A stretch of 64,000 nt of DNA, from positions 29,416,288 to 29,480,287 of the forward strand of contig CM055833.1 in assembly GCA_029582265.1 (NCBI GenBank), read 5' to 3'. The notes under the pieces were generated by a model. It was not told where the DNA came from. It saw only the letters and a list, made by a program, of their open reading frames with translations, and did not search any database. Shown piece after piece: positions 21,001 to 27,640 of this stretch. The translations under genes were made by a program, and so were the position numbers. This stretch comes from Zoroaster sp. YZ-2022 (taxonomy: Eukaryota; Echinodermata; Asteroidea; Forcipulatida; Zoroasteridae). The number at the start of each line of letters is the position of its first letter. Positions within the stretch are counted from its first letter, which is position 1.

Positions 21001-23508
21001 TCCTGGATCACCTAAGCACTGAGCAGTGACTCATTAATCATTGGTCTTCCTCAGGGGCCAGCTGAAATGGGAAACTGTCATATAACCACCACACTTCGAA
21101 GAATCGAAAAGAAAGAAAGAAAGGGGCCAGCTTTGAATTTGAAGAATACAAAGTAGACATTTCTGATTCAGAAATGCGAGGAAAACCCTTGACTGTTATT
21201 CTGGAGAAAACCCCATAAGATCACATAAAGTTTCTTCGTCCGAACAACTCATTAAAAAATTCATAAAAACATTGACAGATGAACACAAGAAATCGTTCTG
21301 CCTGTAAACAATGTTAGGATTTGTGATCTATATTGAACAGTTTTGCTTGTATCACATAACAAAACGCTACATAAAATTCACAATTTACTATTATTTGTTT
21401 ATTAAATTTTCAGTGATCAGAATGCATTGCACTCACCTTTCCTCGGAGACCCAGAGACTTACGGATAACACTTTTGAACTGATCAAGCGTCAGAGTTCCT
21501 GAATTCTCTGAATCCTCATTCTGCAAGAGATATATAGAATCACAGGTATCTCAAATTGTATTTATTTTAGTTATTATTTATTTATTTATTATTTCAGGCA
21601 ATTCAATAAAAACAAAGTGACCAACATACTCCCACATGAAAAACAGAGATGCGCCGATCAAGAACAAAAATGTTGGTGAAAAAGTGGAACACACGGTATA
21701 TGCACCCATAAGTGGAACACACGGTATATGCACCCATAAGTGGAACACACGGTATATGCACCCATAAGTGGAACACACGGTATATGCACCCATAAGTGGA
21801 ACACACGGTATATGCACCCATAAGTGGAACACACGGTATATGCACCCATAAGTGGAACACACGGTATATGCACCCATAAGTGGAACACACGGTATATGCA
21901 CCCATAAGTGGAACACACGGTATATGCACCCATAAGTGGAACACACGGTATATGCACCCATAAGTGGAACACACGGTATATGCACCCATAAGTGGAACAC
22001 ACGGTATATGCACCCATAAGTGGAACACACGGTATATGCACCCATAAGTGGAACACACGGTATATGCACCCATAAGTGGAACACACGGTACATGTATATG
22101 CACCCATAAGTGGAACACACGGTATATGCACCCATAAGTGGAACACACGGTATATGCACCCATAAGTGGAACACACGGTATATGCACCCATAAGTGGAAC
22201 ACACGGTATATGCACCCATAAGTGGAACACACGGTATATGCACCCATAAGTGGAACACACGGTATATGCACCCATAAGTGGAACACACGGTATATGCACC
22301 CATAAGTGGAACACACGGTATATGCACCCATAAGTCAAAAAAAAGTCTTCAGTTTCTGTTCATAGGTTGGCTTCAAAATGGAGTGCTATGGTCGAGCGGT
22401 TTAGTGCATTGGATTTGTGTTCTGATGGCTGAGTCGTCAGAATGTGGGTTCGAATCCCAACCGCGACCATGGTGCTTGTGTCCTTGAGCAAGACACTTTA
22501 CCATAATTGCTTCTCTCCACCCAGGGGTAAATGGGTATCTGTGAGGGCAGAGTTGGTTGTTGTGTTTGATTAGCCCTATATGCGCTGTAATGGCAGCAAT
22601 TGAGCTGTATACTACCCAGGGAGCTGAGATGGTTTCAGGAATGATTTATGAGCCTGATGACCAGGGGTAATAATATAATGCACCTTGAGCACCAGTTTGG
22701 TGGATATATGTGCGCTATATAAGTCCACATTATTATTATTATTATTATTATTAAAATCGGTGCGGTGATGCCTTTTTTTTAACCAGACCAAATTTCCCAT
22801 ACACAAAGTATGGTGGCTAAAAGCAATCTCAGGATTCTCCTGAGGACGATCAGAGCACACTGATCGAAACGTCGAGTTGTAACCTCCAGTTCTTTTCAGA
22901 ACTAATTACTACTCAATTGAGAATTTCACACGGTGTCACCGCAATTATTCTTACTTATCTTCCTCACCATGCAAAGCTACAAGTTCTATCTAATAAACGT
23001 CCCATAGATGGACTGTATGGGTTTATACTAGTACATGTACATACAAATGTTAAGAAAACTTGCTTGATACATGTACTTACATGTACCTCAAACGATTGCT
23101 TTAATTTGTGGAGATGCTCAAGATTAATACGCTCTTCAATCTGTGGACAAACAAAATAGAATAAAAACTGAAAAGTTATAACTTGATCATGAAATTTAAA
23201 CCTCACAAATATATGCTGGCAATAAAAGAAAACAGAATCAATTAATACCATAAGGCCAGTTATCAAGCGAAATTTGCAGTAAATGATTAACACATTTTAA
23301 TTGGCGCAAGCATTCACCAAAATTTAAGACGTCAAAATTTACTTCGGGTTACTTAGGTATGCGAATAAGCCTTTAGTAGTCAGTGCATGTTTGGTTAAAA
23401 ATCAACCTTAACCACTACAATTACTTTACAAATCACAAATGTGATAACTAGCAGTTGCACATAGAGTCTTACCTCTGAGTACTTATACCTGTATTTTCTG
23501 AGCGGCAT
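1013..23508 (-). CDS. EF-hand plus WD40 repeat protein, WDR49/WDR64/WDY family, 26 coding exons, 1000 aa
   Basis: The gene is read from 26 minus-strand exons, each listed separately. Every junction is GT-AG, phases agree throughout and the exons total 3003 nt including the TAG stop. Residues 25-95 hold two EF-hand-like loops (DSENSGTLTLDQ, then DSNSEGHIAWDQ followed by FCTYMQLEYEEKED, a family hallmark). About 12 WD40 strand-d motifs follow, among them ISFWSG, VRMWNP, VVKIWDFETG, LKIWNYNNG, VIVWNLISG, VHFWNVYNG, FITVWDIEG and VRLWTTEG, enough for two beta-propellers. An acidic and lysine-rich stretch (residues 885-910) precedes the C-terminal GTGKRLRHEKLKP segment. Relatives are axonemal (CFAP337) or testis-associated (fly WDY), so a role in cilia or sperm flagella is inferred, not shown. 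Paralogue identity (WDR49 versus WDR64) is unresolved. The start ATG at 23508 has A at -3 and an in-frame TAG 12 nt upstream. Introns carry many transposons, but no exon is broken. Confidence 0.93.
1476..1998. mobile_element. Inverted-repeat DNA transposon with 6-bp flanking duplication
   Basis: Ends are YAGACCTCCCAACATT in inverted orientation, about 16 bp each. TTACTG flanks it directly at 1470-1475 and 1999-2004. It sits in the last intron of the WD40 gene. No transposase was found inside its 523 bp. Superfamily not assigned. Confidence 0.65.
2016..2237. mobile_element. MITE with about 27-bp terminal inverted repeats
   Basis: Both ends read TTTCATAGCGCCGCT followed by AACCGTTAAGCA or TACTGGTAAGCA in inverted orientation. 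Length is 222 bp with no coding capacity. It lies just right of the element ending at 1998. Confidence 0.65.
2359..2471 (-). CDS. WD40/EF-hand gene exon 25
   Basis: Residues 912-949, SMTNFSSRPQFQFDDDQIAK and ELKQKPFNKGTGK. The KGTGKR motif continues into exon 26. Acceptor GTTTTTAG, donor GTGAGG. Confidence 0.93.
2886..3124 (-). CDS. WD40/EF-hand gene exon 24, acidic region
   Basis: Residues 832-911. GTLGQQQAWDIYNPSTFAHP and MVPYDVLVDP lead to a Glu/Ser run and a Lys/Glu helix (MKEKIEEKKVGKERWKD). Donor GTTAGT is the only one that keeps phase 0 into exon 25. Read-through reaches a stop 6 codons later. Acceptor ATACAATAG. Confidence 0.9.
3161..3521 (-). mobile_element. tRNA-derived SINE, full length
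   Basis: The minus strand begins with a tRNA-like head (A box TGGCCGAGCGGT, B box GGTTCGAATCC). A body with GAGCAAGACACTTAACCATA follows, then the tail GCGCCTTGAGCACC ... GCGCTATATAAGTCC, ending in (ATT)n. It is in the intron just upstream of exon 24. The same family occurs at 22387, 33253 and 51544. Confidence 0.88.
4035..4123 (-). CDS. WD40/EF-hand gene exon 23
   Basis: Residues 802-832, MNLVESHNVFITSSLDCTVR then LWTTEGHYIG, completing the last clear WD40 blade. Acceptor TTTCAG, donor GTGAGA, phase 1 out. Confidence 0.94.
4225..4560. repeat. 20-22-bp minisatellite, about 13 copies
   Basis: Units read GATACATTTGGCAAACTTTT with variants CTGTTACC and TTTTATC. The array lies between exons 22 and 23 of the WD40 gene. 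A 29-bp palindrome interrupts it at 4428-4456. Confidence 0.9.
4428..4456. repeat. 29-bp palindrome inside the minisatellite
   Basis: CATGGAGGAAGGAA, one A, then its exact reverse complement. It is absent from every other repeat unit of the array. Confidence 0.85.
4641..4680 (-). CDS. WD40/EF-hand gene exon 22 (40 nt)
   Basis: Residues 789-802, LGSWRGHIESIT, the GH start of the next WD40 repeat. It is the second-shortest exon. Acceptor TTTCTTAG, donor GTAAGG. Confidence 0.88.
4978..5043 (-). CDS. WD40/EF-hand gene exon 21
   Basis: Residues 767-789, FITVWDIEGYCLFNKEANPP. Acceptor ATTTGTAG, donor GTAAGT, phase 1 out. Confidence 0.93.
5046..5205 (+). repeat. Tandem duplication of about 80 bp
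   Basis: The segment starting ATATACAACAAGTACATGAC occurs twice in a row (5051 and 5126) with two or three differences, just upstream of exon 21 in the gene's orientation. Confidence 0.8.
5725..5803 (-). CDS. WD40/EF-hand gene exon 20
   Basis: Residues 741-767, SKNSNATVTTMQLSEDDTSL then FTGDSRG. The acceptor TTGTTGTGTAG is required for an open frame. A nearer AAATAG gives a stop. Confidence 0.92.
6126..6184 (-). CDS. WD40/EF-hand gene exon 19
   Basis: Residues 721-740, SVHFWNVYNGGVLFAQFCS: blade end plus first strand of the next. Acceptor CCTTGATAG, donor GTAAGT, phase 0 out. Confidence 0.92.
6598..6687. mobile_element. 90-bp TTAA-flanked palindromic MITE
   Basis: Starts TTAACCCTAACTCCCTAG and ends with its reverse complement. 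The centre contains GGAGGATTTTGAAGGATTTT. Same family as 44295-44450 and the expanded copy at 58442-59487. Confidence 0.75.
6684..6890 (+). repeat. Partial copy of the TTAAAGGGACAG MITE family
   Basis: Carries TATTTTCAGTCACTGAGTTA and the CCATACCCTGTTGATCGTG word found at 13733-14066 and 45115-45336. It abuts the preceding element at a shared TTAA. Confidence 0.5.
6905..6997 (-). CDS. WD40/EF-hand gene exon 18
   Basis: Residues 690-721, DGDNSICKLLFMPSRK then AGQLIASGPRG. Acceptor CAATACAG, donor GTGAGT, phase 1 out. Confidence 0.94.
7443..7605 (-). CDS. WD40/EF-hand gene exon 17
   Basis: Residues 636-690, HKEDILSINVCLPSLLATSS and YDGEVIVWNLISGHIYCHL, a complete WD40 repeat. Acceptor TTTGTTTACAG, donor GTAAGT, phase 1 out. 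Confidence 0.95.
7775..7850 (-). repeat. tRNA-like sequence, probable SINE head relic
   Basis: The minus strand has A box TAGCTCAGTTGAG, B box GGTTCAAGTCC and a T stem ACAGG/CCTGT. The acceptor ends do not pair and the anticodon loop would be 9 nt, so it is unlikely to be a working tRNA gene. Confidence 0.45.
8118..8278 (-). CDS. WD40/EF-hand gene exon 16
   Basis: Residues 582-635, EDDFAEITDVCYIEMNKNRF then MSVGWDRHINMYTDNSED. Acceptor TCATTTAACAG, donor GTGAGA, phase 0 out. Confidence 0.94.
8387..8957. mobile_element. TTAA-flanked element interrupted by a second MITE
   Basis: Begins TTAACCCTTCTGTGAC and ends AGTAGGAGGGTTAA, matching a related uninterrupted copy at 53330-53627. The body includes CCCCTGTGTGCACATTTGGG and GGCAGTTGACTG. 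Without the inserted MITE it is about 314 bp. It lies in the intron between exons 15 and 16. Confidence 0.75.
8464..8716. mobile_element. 253-bp MITE, TTAA target, TIR CCAGTTCGCGTCGG
   Basis: Terminal inverted repeats CCAGTTCGCGTCGG lie directly inside TTAA duplications (8460-8463 and 8717-8720). The copy at 53330-53627 shows the unoccupied site GTGCACTTAAAAGTC at 53391-53403. TTAA targeting suggests the piggyBac superfamily. No transposase is present. A longer relative is at 54675-58108. Confidence 0.85.
9791..9977 (-). CDS. WD40/EF-hand gene exon 15
   Basis: Residues 520-582. Two blade ends, VVKIWDFETG and GRDGRLKIWNYNNG, flank HDNNAITTMTFDTSNRRLIT. This is the clearest WD40 repeat of the gene. 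Acceptor TTTTTTGTAG, donor GTATGG, phase 1 out. Confidence 0.95.
11199..11304 (-). CDS. WD40/EF-hand gene exon 14
   Basis: Residues 484-519, including HKEPVHCAKYNPSFKHIVSC and SDGS, which precedes VVKIWDFETG of exon 15. Acceptor GCTCTACAG, donor GTAAGT, phase 0 out. Confidence 0.94.
11562..11713 (-). CDS. WD40/EF-hand gene exon 13
   Basis: Residues 434-484, VWDIKDQVCMLTIRPKTHK through GFCIATDQMALLSHRTK. It starts exactly at the VWD of the preceding blade. Acceptor TTCCTTGAAG, donor GTATGC, phase 2 out. Confidence 0.92.
11818..12279. mobile_element. Foldback element with 148-bp inverted arms
   Basis: Arms 11818-11965 and 12132-12279 are reverse complements with few mismatches; the outer ends are TTTCTTCAAC and GTTGAAGAAA. 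The spacer is 166 bp. It occupies most of the intron between exons 12 and 13, ending 43 nt from exon 12. Confidence 0.85.
12323..12428 (-). CDS. WD40/EF-hand gene exon 12
   Basis: Residues 398-433, KPTGMLRGHNAPIFSLYIA then ENRIYSISQDKTIK: a textbook GH...D WD40 repeat whose VWD lies in the next exon. Acceptor TGATGACAG, donor GTAAGT, phase 0. Confidence 0.94.
12640..12706. repeat. Fragment of the TTAACCCTAACTCCCTAG MITE
   Basis: Contains GAAGGATTTTGGAGGATTCAGG and ends CTAGGGAGTTAGGGTTAA. The opposite end is not present. Confidence 0.6.
13143..13295 (+). repeat. Old 5'-truncated SINE copy
   Basis: Body words GGCTGTATACTCCCCAGGGA and ACAGGGGTAATAATG and a final ATTATTATT match the full SINEs with many changes. 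The tRNA head is missing. It ends about 25 bp before exon 11. Confidence 0.65.
13321..13579 (-). CDS. WD40/EF-hand gene exon 11
   Basis: Residues 312-398. GCTTGSTHVEAQLKEIK leads to a helical linker (DKKLKLAQQNYAHAKRRLDA) between the two propellers. A blade with FRIHKGVKVFDFCKEKN and MDRIVRMWNPYVP follows. Acceptor GATAATACAG, donor GTAAGA. Confidence 0.95.
13733..14066. mobile_element. TTAAAGGGACA-type MITE carrying an inserted hairpin repeat
   Basis: The two ends (AAAGGGACAATATCATCATG and the inverse of GATATCCCTTTAAG) share inner words such as GGGCATGGAATTGG and CAGTCACTG in inverted order. A copy of the GATCAG-hairpin repeat lies between them at about 13830-13930. Confidence 0.55.
13888..13927 (-). 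repeat. Hammerhead-like hairpin motif, family 1
   Basis: The minus strand reads CTGAAGA, then C, then GATCAG / loop / CTGATC, then GAAACGTCGAG. Part of a dispersed repeat found about seven times in the window. Confidence 0.45.
14169..14356 (-). CDS. WD40/EF-hand gene exon 10
   Basis: Residues 249-312, with HSPLTRFVRWKVHNDWVAEL and YYDEIRSIMSCCNNESSALVIG, a conserved propeller segment of the family. Acceptor AAATACAG, donor GTAAGT, phase 1 out. Confidence 0.94.
14540..14652 (-). repeat. Dispersed repeat with hammerhead-like hairpin, family 1
   Basis: The minus strand carries CTCCTGAGGACGATCAG, loop AGCAGA, CTGATCGAAACGTCGAG, then CAGTTCTTTTCAGAACTAAT and CACATGGTGTCACCGCAATT. It lies in the intron between exons 9 and 10. 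Confidence 0.6.
15039..15176. repeat. Two AT dinucleotide microsatellites
   Basis: (TA)n runs at 15039-15074 and 15150-15175 flank a unique segment with CGCATAACGCGTGAAACTCG. Confidence 0.85.
15350..15515 (+). repeat. Family 1 hairpin repeat, rearranged copy
   Basis: Plus strand GACGATCAGAGCATACTGAG, a repeated GCATACTGATCG and CACGTCGAGTTGTAACCTCC. The hairpin loop is duplicated and the GAAA is changed to GACA. It ends close to exon 9. Confidence 0.55.
15528..15620 (-). CDS. WD40/EF-hand gene exon 9
   Basis: Residues 218-249, containing YDECLIMYGDSEGCINIIII, a WD40 blade without the final Trp. Acceptor ATTTCAG, donor GTAAGT, phase 2 both sides. Confidence 0.92.
16564..16656 (-). CDS. WD40/EF-hand gene exon 8
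   Basis: Residues 187-218. GDREIQFYELSTFEP is a WD40 blade end joined to LGTG of exon 7. Acceptor CTGTGCAG, donor GTAAGG, phase 2 in and out. Confidence 0.92.
17383..17471 (-). CDS. WD40/EF-hand gene exon 7
   Basis: Residues 158-187, including PKWVTDFVLMPQYNKLILGTG. Acceptor TGTTTTCAG, donor GTGAGT after GG, leaving phase 2. Confidence 0.92.
18178..18237 (-). CDS. WD40/EF-hand gene exon 6
   Basis: Residues 138-157, DGTISFWSGNLELKRTRSVM, a typical WD40 strand-d end following SQ of exon 5. Acceptor CTTTCACTCAG, donor GTATGA, phase 0. Confidence 0.9.
18664..18834 (-). CDS. WD40/EF-hand gene exon 5 (functional copy of a triplicated exon)
   Basis: Residues 81-137, from DQFCTYMQLEYEEKED to SDGTFVATSQ, where the first WD40 repeat begins. 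Only this copy has the 3' half of the exon and the donor GTATGA. Two partial copies with the same acceptor lie at 18879-19054 and 19055-20380. Confidence 0.94.
18703..20380 (-). repeat. Exon 5 triplication, 176-bp tandem unit
   Basis: Units start with GATGCG at 18703 and 18879 and GATGCA at 19055, and the run ends at a GATGCG at 20381. Copies 2 and 3 keep the splice acceptor (exon edges at 19010 and 20341) and the first 40 codons. They lack the 3' half of the exon and its donor. The junction pairs GATGCGAAGTAGTGGCTCCC (exon) with GATGCGCAGTGATGGTTCCC (intron), suggesting exchange between short similar sequences. Copy 3 is split by the hAT element at 19081-20227. Confidence 0.92.
19081..20227. 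mobile_element. Non-autonomous hAT transposon, 1147 bp, 8-bp TSD
   Basis: Ends are CAGGGTTGT and ACAACCCTG, flanked by CCTAAGAG at 19073-19080 and 20228-20235. CAGGG ends plus an 8-bp duplication are typical of hAT. The 3' 150 bp are GC-rich (GGGCTTCGCCCCC). A 79-codon open frame at 19444-19683 resembles no known transposase to me. Confidence 0.9.
20827..20892 (-). CDS. WD40/EF-hand gene exon 4, EF-hand 2
   Basis: Residues 59-80, NEEQITALFMKIDSNSEGHIAW. The second loop starts DSNSEGHIAW and is completed by DQF in exon 5. Acceptor TTCCATTCAG, donor GTAAGT. Confidence 0.93.
21437..21520 (-). CDS. WD40/EF-hand gene exon 3, EF-hand 1
   Basis: Residues 31-58. Loop DSENSGTLTLDQ has Gly at position 6, but Gln instead of Glu at position 12, so calcium binding is doubtful. 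The exiting helix is FKSVIRKSLGLRGK. Acceptor CTCTTGCAG, donor GTGAGT. Confidence 0.93.
21682..22335. repeat. 28-bp minisatellite, about 23 copies
   Basis: The unit AAGTGGAACACACGGTATAT plus GCACCCAT is almost invariant. One unit carries a 6-bp CATGTA insertion near 22090. The array lies in the intron between exons 2 and 3. The unit has no stop in any minus frame, which creates long but meaningless open frames. Confidence 0.95.
22387..22753 (+). mobile_element. tRNA-derived SINE, full length
   Basis: Head ATGGTCGAGCGGTTTAGTGC and B box GGTTCGAATCCC. The central box GAGCAAGACACTTTACCATA and the tail GTGCGCTATATAAGTCCACA precede (ATT)n. It is inserted right after the 28-bp array. Confidence 0.88.
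22837..22965 (+). repeat. Dispersed repeat with hammerhead-like hairpin, family 1
   Basis: Plus strand CTCCTGAGGACGATCAG, loop AGCACA, CTGATCGAAACGTCGAG, then CAGTTCTTTTCAGAACTAAT and CACACGGTGTCACCGCAATT. ATTCTC at the start and GAGAAT near 22920 could pair. Confidence 0.6.
23087..23140 (-). CDS. WD40/EF-hand gene exon 2
   Basis: Residues 13-30, IEERINLEHLHKLKQSFE, an amphipathic helix leading into the first EF-hand. Acceptor TTTGTCCACAG, donor GTACAT, phase 0 on both sides. Confidence 0.88.
23473..23508 (-). CDS. WD40/EF-hand gene exon 1, start codon
   Basis: Encodes MPLRKYRYKYSE (residues 1-12). Donor is GTAAGA after GAG, phase 0. An in-frame stop lies 12 nt upstream of the ATG, and AAG precedes the ATG, giving A at -3. 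Because the exon could also be internal (an AG abuts the ATG), more distant 5' exons remain possible. Confidence 0.72.
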
Positions 23509-24249
23509 CTTAAGTGGCTAAATACTTGTCATTACGCGTTACTATGGTATACCAAGTTATTCAGCAATCAGTTCACTTAACGTAAGGAGGATGCGGTGAG
23601 TTTACTCATTGACCAACCCAAATAGGCAGTGCATTTGCTTTAAACTGAATGGTAGGCTTCGTCACTGATTCTACTTGTAGTGCAAACATGGGAATAAAAT
23701 GTTCAAAAATAGAAATCCATCCCTATTTATGGTATAATAGCAGCCTCGCTAATTTCCGTCGCCATGGAATATTTTTTTTAACAGCTGCATCATTAAAATC
23801 CATTCTATGGATTGACAATGGGTATCATTTAACAAACCTCAGGAAATCAGGAAATTACTTTTTTTTATTATCTGCTCTGGGTTATCAGATTTAATGCCAT
23901 ATATTTATTTTTATTATTTGATCATACAAACCTCTCATATAAGAGGAAATTAAAACACCATGTTTGAGCGCCTGACAACCCACGCCACGGATACTGCGAG
24001 CAGATGCTGCTTTGACATCAAAGTGGTGTCTCCATGGTAACGTATGGTGACAACAAATCAAGGTGTTAGGTTGATGTTAACAGCTGTTTAAATCTGTGAA
24101 CTGTTCTATAGTTTGCGCAACCTACATGTACAGCTTGTACACTACATGTACATAAAAAACAACAAATCCGCCATCTTAAATTTTTGAGTTGTCCTATATC
24201 ATATTATAATAATTCATCTGCCACCTTTCACCTGGAACTCTTAATTTCT

Positions 24250-24276
24250 GGTGACATAAACCCAAACCCTGGACCT
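24250..24276 (+). other. 2A-like peptide motif GDINPNPGP in the LINE leader
   Basis: The frame reads LLISGDINPNPGPE. The ribosome-skipping 2A consensus is D-V/I-E-x-N-P-G-P; here Glu is replaced by Asn, which may weaken skipping. Such leaders are known at the start of CR1-like elements of sea urchins and other metazoans. Confidence 0.6.
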
Positions 24277-27200
24277 GAAACACTGAACAACACACCCACA
24301 AACGCCACTCAGCTCCATAAAATTCCTACAGCCGCAATGAACTACTCATTCTTCGCAGTGCTCCATGTACTGATGTAGCTCTATCTTATTCAGCATTGAG
24401 TCAATTGAACTGTCTTGGAATACTTGCCAATCAACTCCAAACATACCGCCGCACACATAGAGGTAAAAAAGCTGGTCGCCATAGAATGGACAGACTTACA
24501 CAACTAGCACTCCGGCCTCACCAACCCCCAACAGCGAACTTAACCACATCAACAAGCGACATTGGCATACATGTAACTTCAACTCCAAATGTTCATGATG
24601 AGTCTAAATTTCAGCTCTGTGTCTTGAATACTTAATCCATATGTAACAAATCGGATGAATTTGTTGACTTTGTACTTCACAACAATTTGGATCTTGTTGA
24701 TATATCCGAGACATGGTTTAAACCTGATGATGACTTGCTACCCTGCGAGTGCACTCCTGCTGGCTACTCTCTCCATCATATCCCCAGACCAAAAAAGACC
24801 GGTGGAGGGGTTGCACTTCTCTTTAGGTCCAGTTTATCTGTCAGTATGAAAAATGTTAACATTGACTACCTAACATTTGAATCTCTGCATGCTGAGGTAA
24901 CGTGCAACACTAGATCTGTTCGCCTTGTTAATATATATCAACCAGAAAGGGATGTTGATGGTAAACATGTAAATTTCTCCATTTTTCTGCAGGAATTTGA
25001 GAAATTAATTGTGGATTATCTCTTGCACCCATCTGACATTATTTTAACCGGCGATTTTAACATTCATATGGACATCACTTCAAACAATTATGCAAATCAG
25101 TTTAAAGATCTGCTCTCTGCTCATGGACTTATCCAGCACATCACAGCACCCACTCATCGATATGGTCACTGTCTTGACCTCATGATAACGCGTGAAAATA
25201 CTTCACCTCTCATCTCGAATATAACTATCCATCCCGGCTTATCTGATCATTATGCAATCATGGTAAATATGAACCTTAAAAAACCTCCCATACCTACCAT
25301 TTCTGTAAACTACTCGCCACTGGAAAAATGTAAATATTAAAGATTTATGTCATGATATTGAATCTCAACTGGAAAATGTAAACTTTGAAGATGGTGAGCT
25401 GGATTCTTGTGTCAGTCTATTTGAATCTACTGTCGTAACATCTTGGACGATCATGCTCCACAAAAAACTCGAACTGTTAAACTACAATCTGAATCCCCCT
25501 GGTTCAATGATGATATTCGTGCTGCAAGGAAAATCCGTCGTCAACTTGAGCGAAAATGGCGTGACAATGGGAAACTTGGAGTACATCAGCAAGAATACTG
25601 TAACCAACGTGATATTGTGAAGAACATGATTAACCAGGCAAAAATAACTCACTACTCATCTCTTGTGGAAGAGAGCTCTGGCGATCAGAAAAAAACTCTT
25701 TAACATTGTTGAAAAGCTGCTTCATAAACCCAAAACTCCAGTGCTTCCATCTACACACTCTGATCAGGACCTCGCAAATGCATTTTCAAACGTTTTTGTC
25801 ACAAAAATTGAGAATATCCGTCGTTCTTTTCCCCCAGTACCTGCCATTCTATCACAAACACCATCACGCAAGGATCCACAATGTAGACTGTATGTTTGAG
25901 CCTACTAATGTTACGGAGATCAAGAAACTCATCATGAAATCGCCATCAAAATCATGTGAACTTGATCCAGTACCAACTTCACTAATAAAACAAAATATTG
26001 ATGTGTTTGCTAAGTATATCACAATTATTGTAAACAGATCTCTTTCTTCCGGTTGTTTCCCTGATAGCCAGAAGGTTGCTCATGTTCCTCCTAAAGAAAC
26101 CCAATTTGGACAAGGAAGTTTTCAAAAATTACCGACCGGTAGCGAATTTAAAGTACCTTGGAAAAGCAATCGAGCGAGTTGTTTCATCACGGATCTCTGA
26201 CCATGTTCGTGCAAATAACCTGTCGGACACATTTCAGTCAGCCTATAAACCATTTCATGGAACGGAAACTGCTCTTCTCCGCATCAACAATGACATTTTA
26301 TCTGCCATGGATGATGGAAAAATCACTGCATTAGTTTTGTTAGACTTAAGCGCCGCTTTTGACACGGTCGATCACAAAATCCTTCTCTCCCGCCTTCAAT
26401 ATCATCTTGGAATACATGACACATCCCTGGATTGGTGTAGGTCCTACCTTTTAAATAGGCCCTAGCAGTTTTGTATTGGTAACGCTATCTCTGAGCCTGT
26501 TATTCTTGACTATTCTGTACCCCAAGGCTCTGTGCTCGGCCCACAGTGGTTTACTGTTTATACCTTTCCAGTTCGTGATATCATTTTGAAGTATAATTTA
26601 AATTACCATGTCTACGCTGATGACACGCAGCTTTACATTACTTTTAAATCTTCTCAAGAACCTGCCGATTCCTGCATTACAACACTGGAGAAATGTATTC
26701 AAGAGATTCGAAGTTGGATGAGACAAAACTTCCTGAAATTGAACGACGAAAAAACAGAATTTGTTCTATTTGGATCACGTCAGCAATTGTCTAAAGTTTC
26801 TCTTCCATTTATTACAATTGGTGACTCGCAGATAACCCCCTCATCACAAGCACATAATTTGGGTGTTATATTTGACTCGACAATGACTTTAAAACCTCAT
26901 ATCTCCAACATTGTTCGCATATCATCATTTCATATCAGGAATATTAGCCGAATAAGGAAATACTTGAATAAAAGTGCTGCTGAATAAATTATATATGCAT
27001 TTGTCACATCACGGCTCGATAACGGGAATGCTCTCCTCTACGGTCTCCCGCAGAATCAAATATCTCGTCTTCAGCACATACAAAACACAGCAGCTCGTGT
27101 TGTGACTTTGTCCAGAAAGTCATGCCATATCATGCCAATTTTGAAAGAACTGCACTGGCTTCCTGTTTCACAGAGAATTGTTTTTAAACTTATGCTAATT

Positions 27201-27552
27201 GTTCACAAATCTTTTAATAACATTGCTCCAATTTATATTTCTGAACTGCTTAAAGTCTACACTCCATCACGCAATTTGTGCTCCAGCAACATGTCACTCC
27301 TAAAGGAACCAACTTCAAAACGGAATTGGGGTGATAGGTCTTTTTCTGTCGTGGCTCCGAGACTCTGGAATCATCTTCCAACTAAACTCAAATCTTGTCA
27401 TAGTATAACTAGATTTAAGTCGATGCTTAAAACTCATCTTATGTCACAATTCTTCAAAGATGATGTATATTTGTAATTGCATTGTAGGTACATGTATCTC
27501 AGTACATAATTTTTTCCCTATGCTATCATTGTATATTGTTTGTATTCATGTT

Positions 27553-27640
27553 TTTTCTTTGTTTCCGCGCCTTGAGCGCCCAGCAGGGTGGATATGTGCG
27601 CGCTACAAATCTTTATTATTATTATATTATTATTATTATT
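27553..27640 (+). repeat. LINE 3' end shared with SINE tails
   Basis: CCGCGCCTTGAGCGCCCAG, GGTGGATATGTGCGCGCTAC and an ATT repeat align with the SINE tail at 33505-33580. Confidence 0.75.

Larger units (their letters stand above)
24178..27640 (+). pseudogene. Decayed L2/CR1-like LINE (APE endonuclease plus reverse transcriptase)
   Basis: The order is a 2A-like leader (24250-24276), a basic segment, an apurinic-type endonuclease (LTGDFNIHMD about 25040, GLSDHYAIM about 25240), reverse transcriptase (NYRPVANLKY about 26130, LLDLSAAFDTVDH about 26340, YADD at 26613-26624) and a C-terminal region with LKELHWLPVSQR. It is inactive: frameshifts occur near 24385, 25325, 25430, 25700 and 26080, with in-frame stops near 24633, 26463 and 26985. 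The STETALL...LLDLSAAFDTVDH style places it near L2, Crack or Daphne rather than classical CR1. The 3' end is GCGCCTTGAGCGCC ... GTGCGCGCTAC plus (TTA)n, shared with the SINEs. It lies upstream of exon 1 of the WD40 gene, on the opposite strand. Confidence 0.9.

Noticed and set aside
21682..22335. CRISPR-like array
   Set aside because: The units abut directly with no spacers, and the sequence is clearly eukaryotic.
21578..22338. Long minus-strand open frames of 226-249 codons
   Set aside because: They are three readings of the 28-bp minisatellite inside an intron; the peptide is only the repeat and has no start context.
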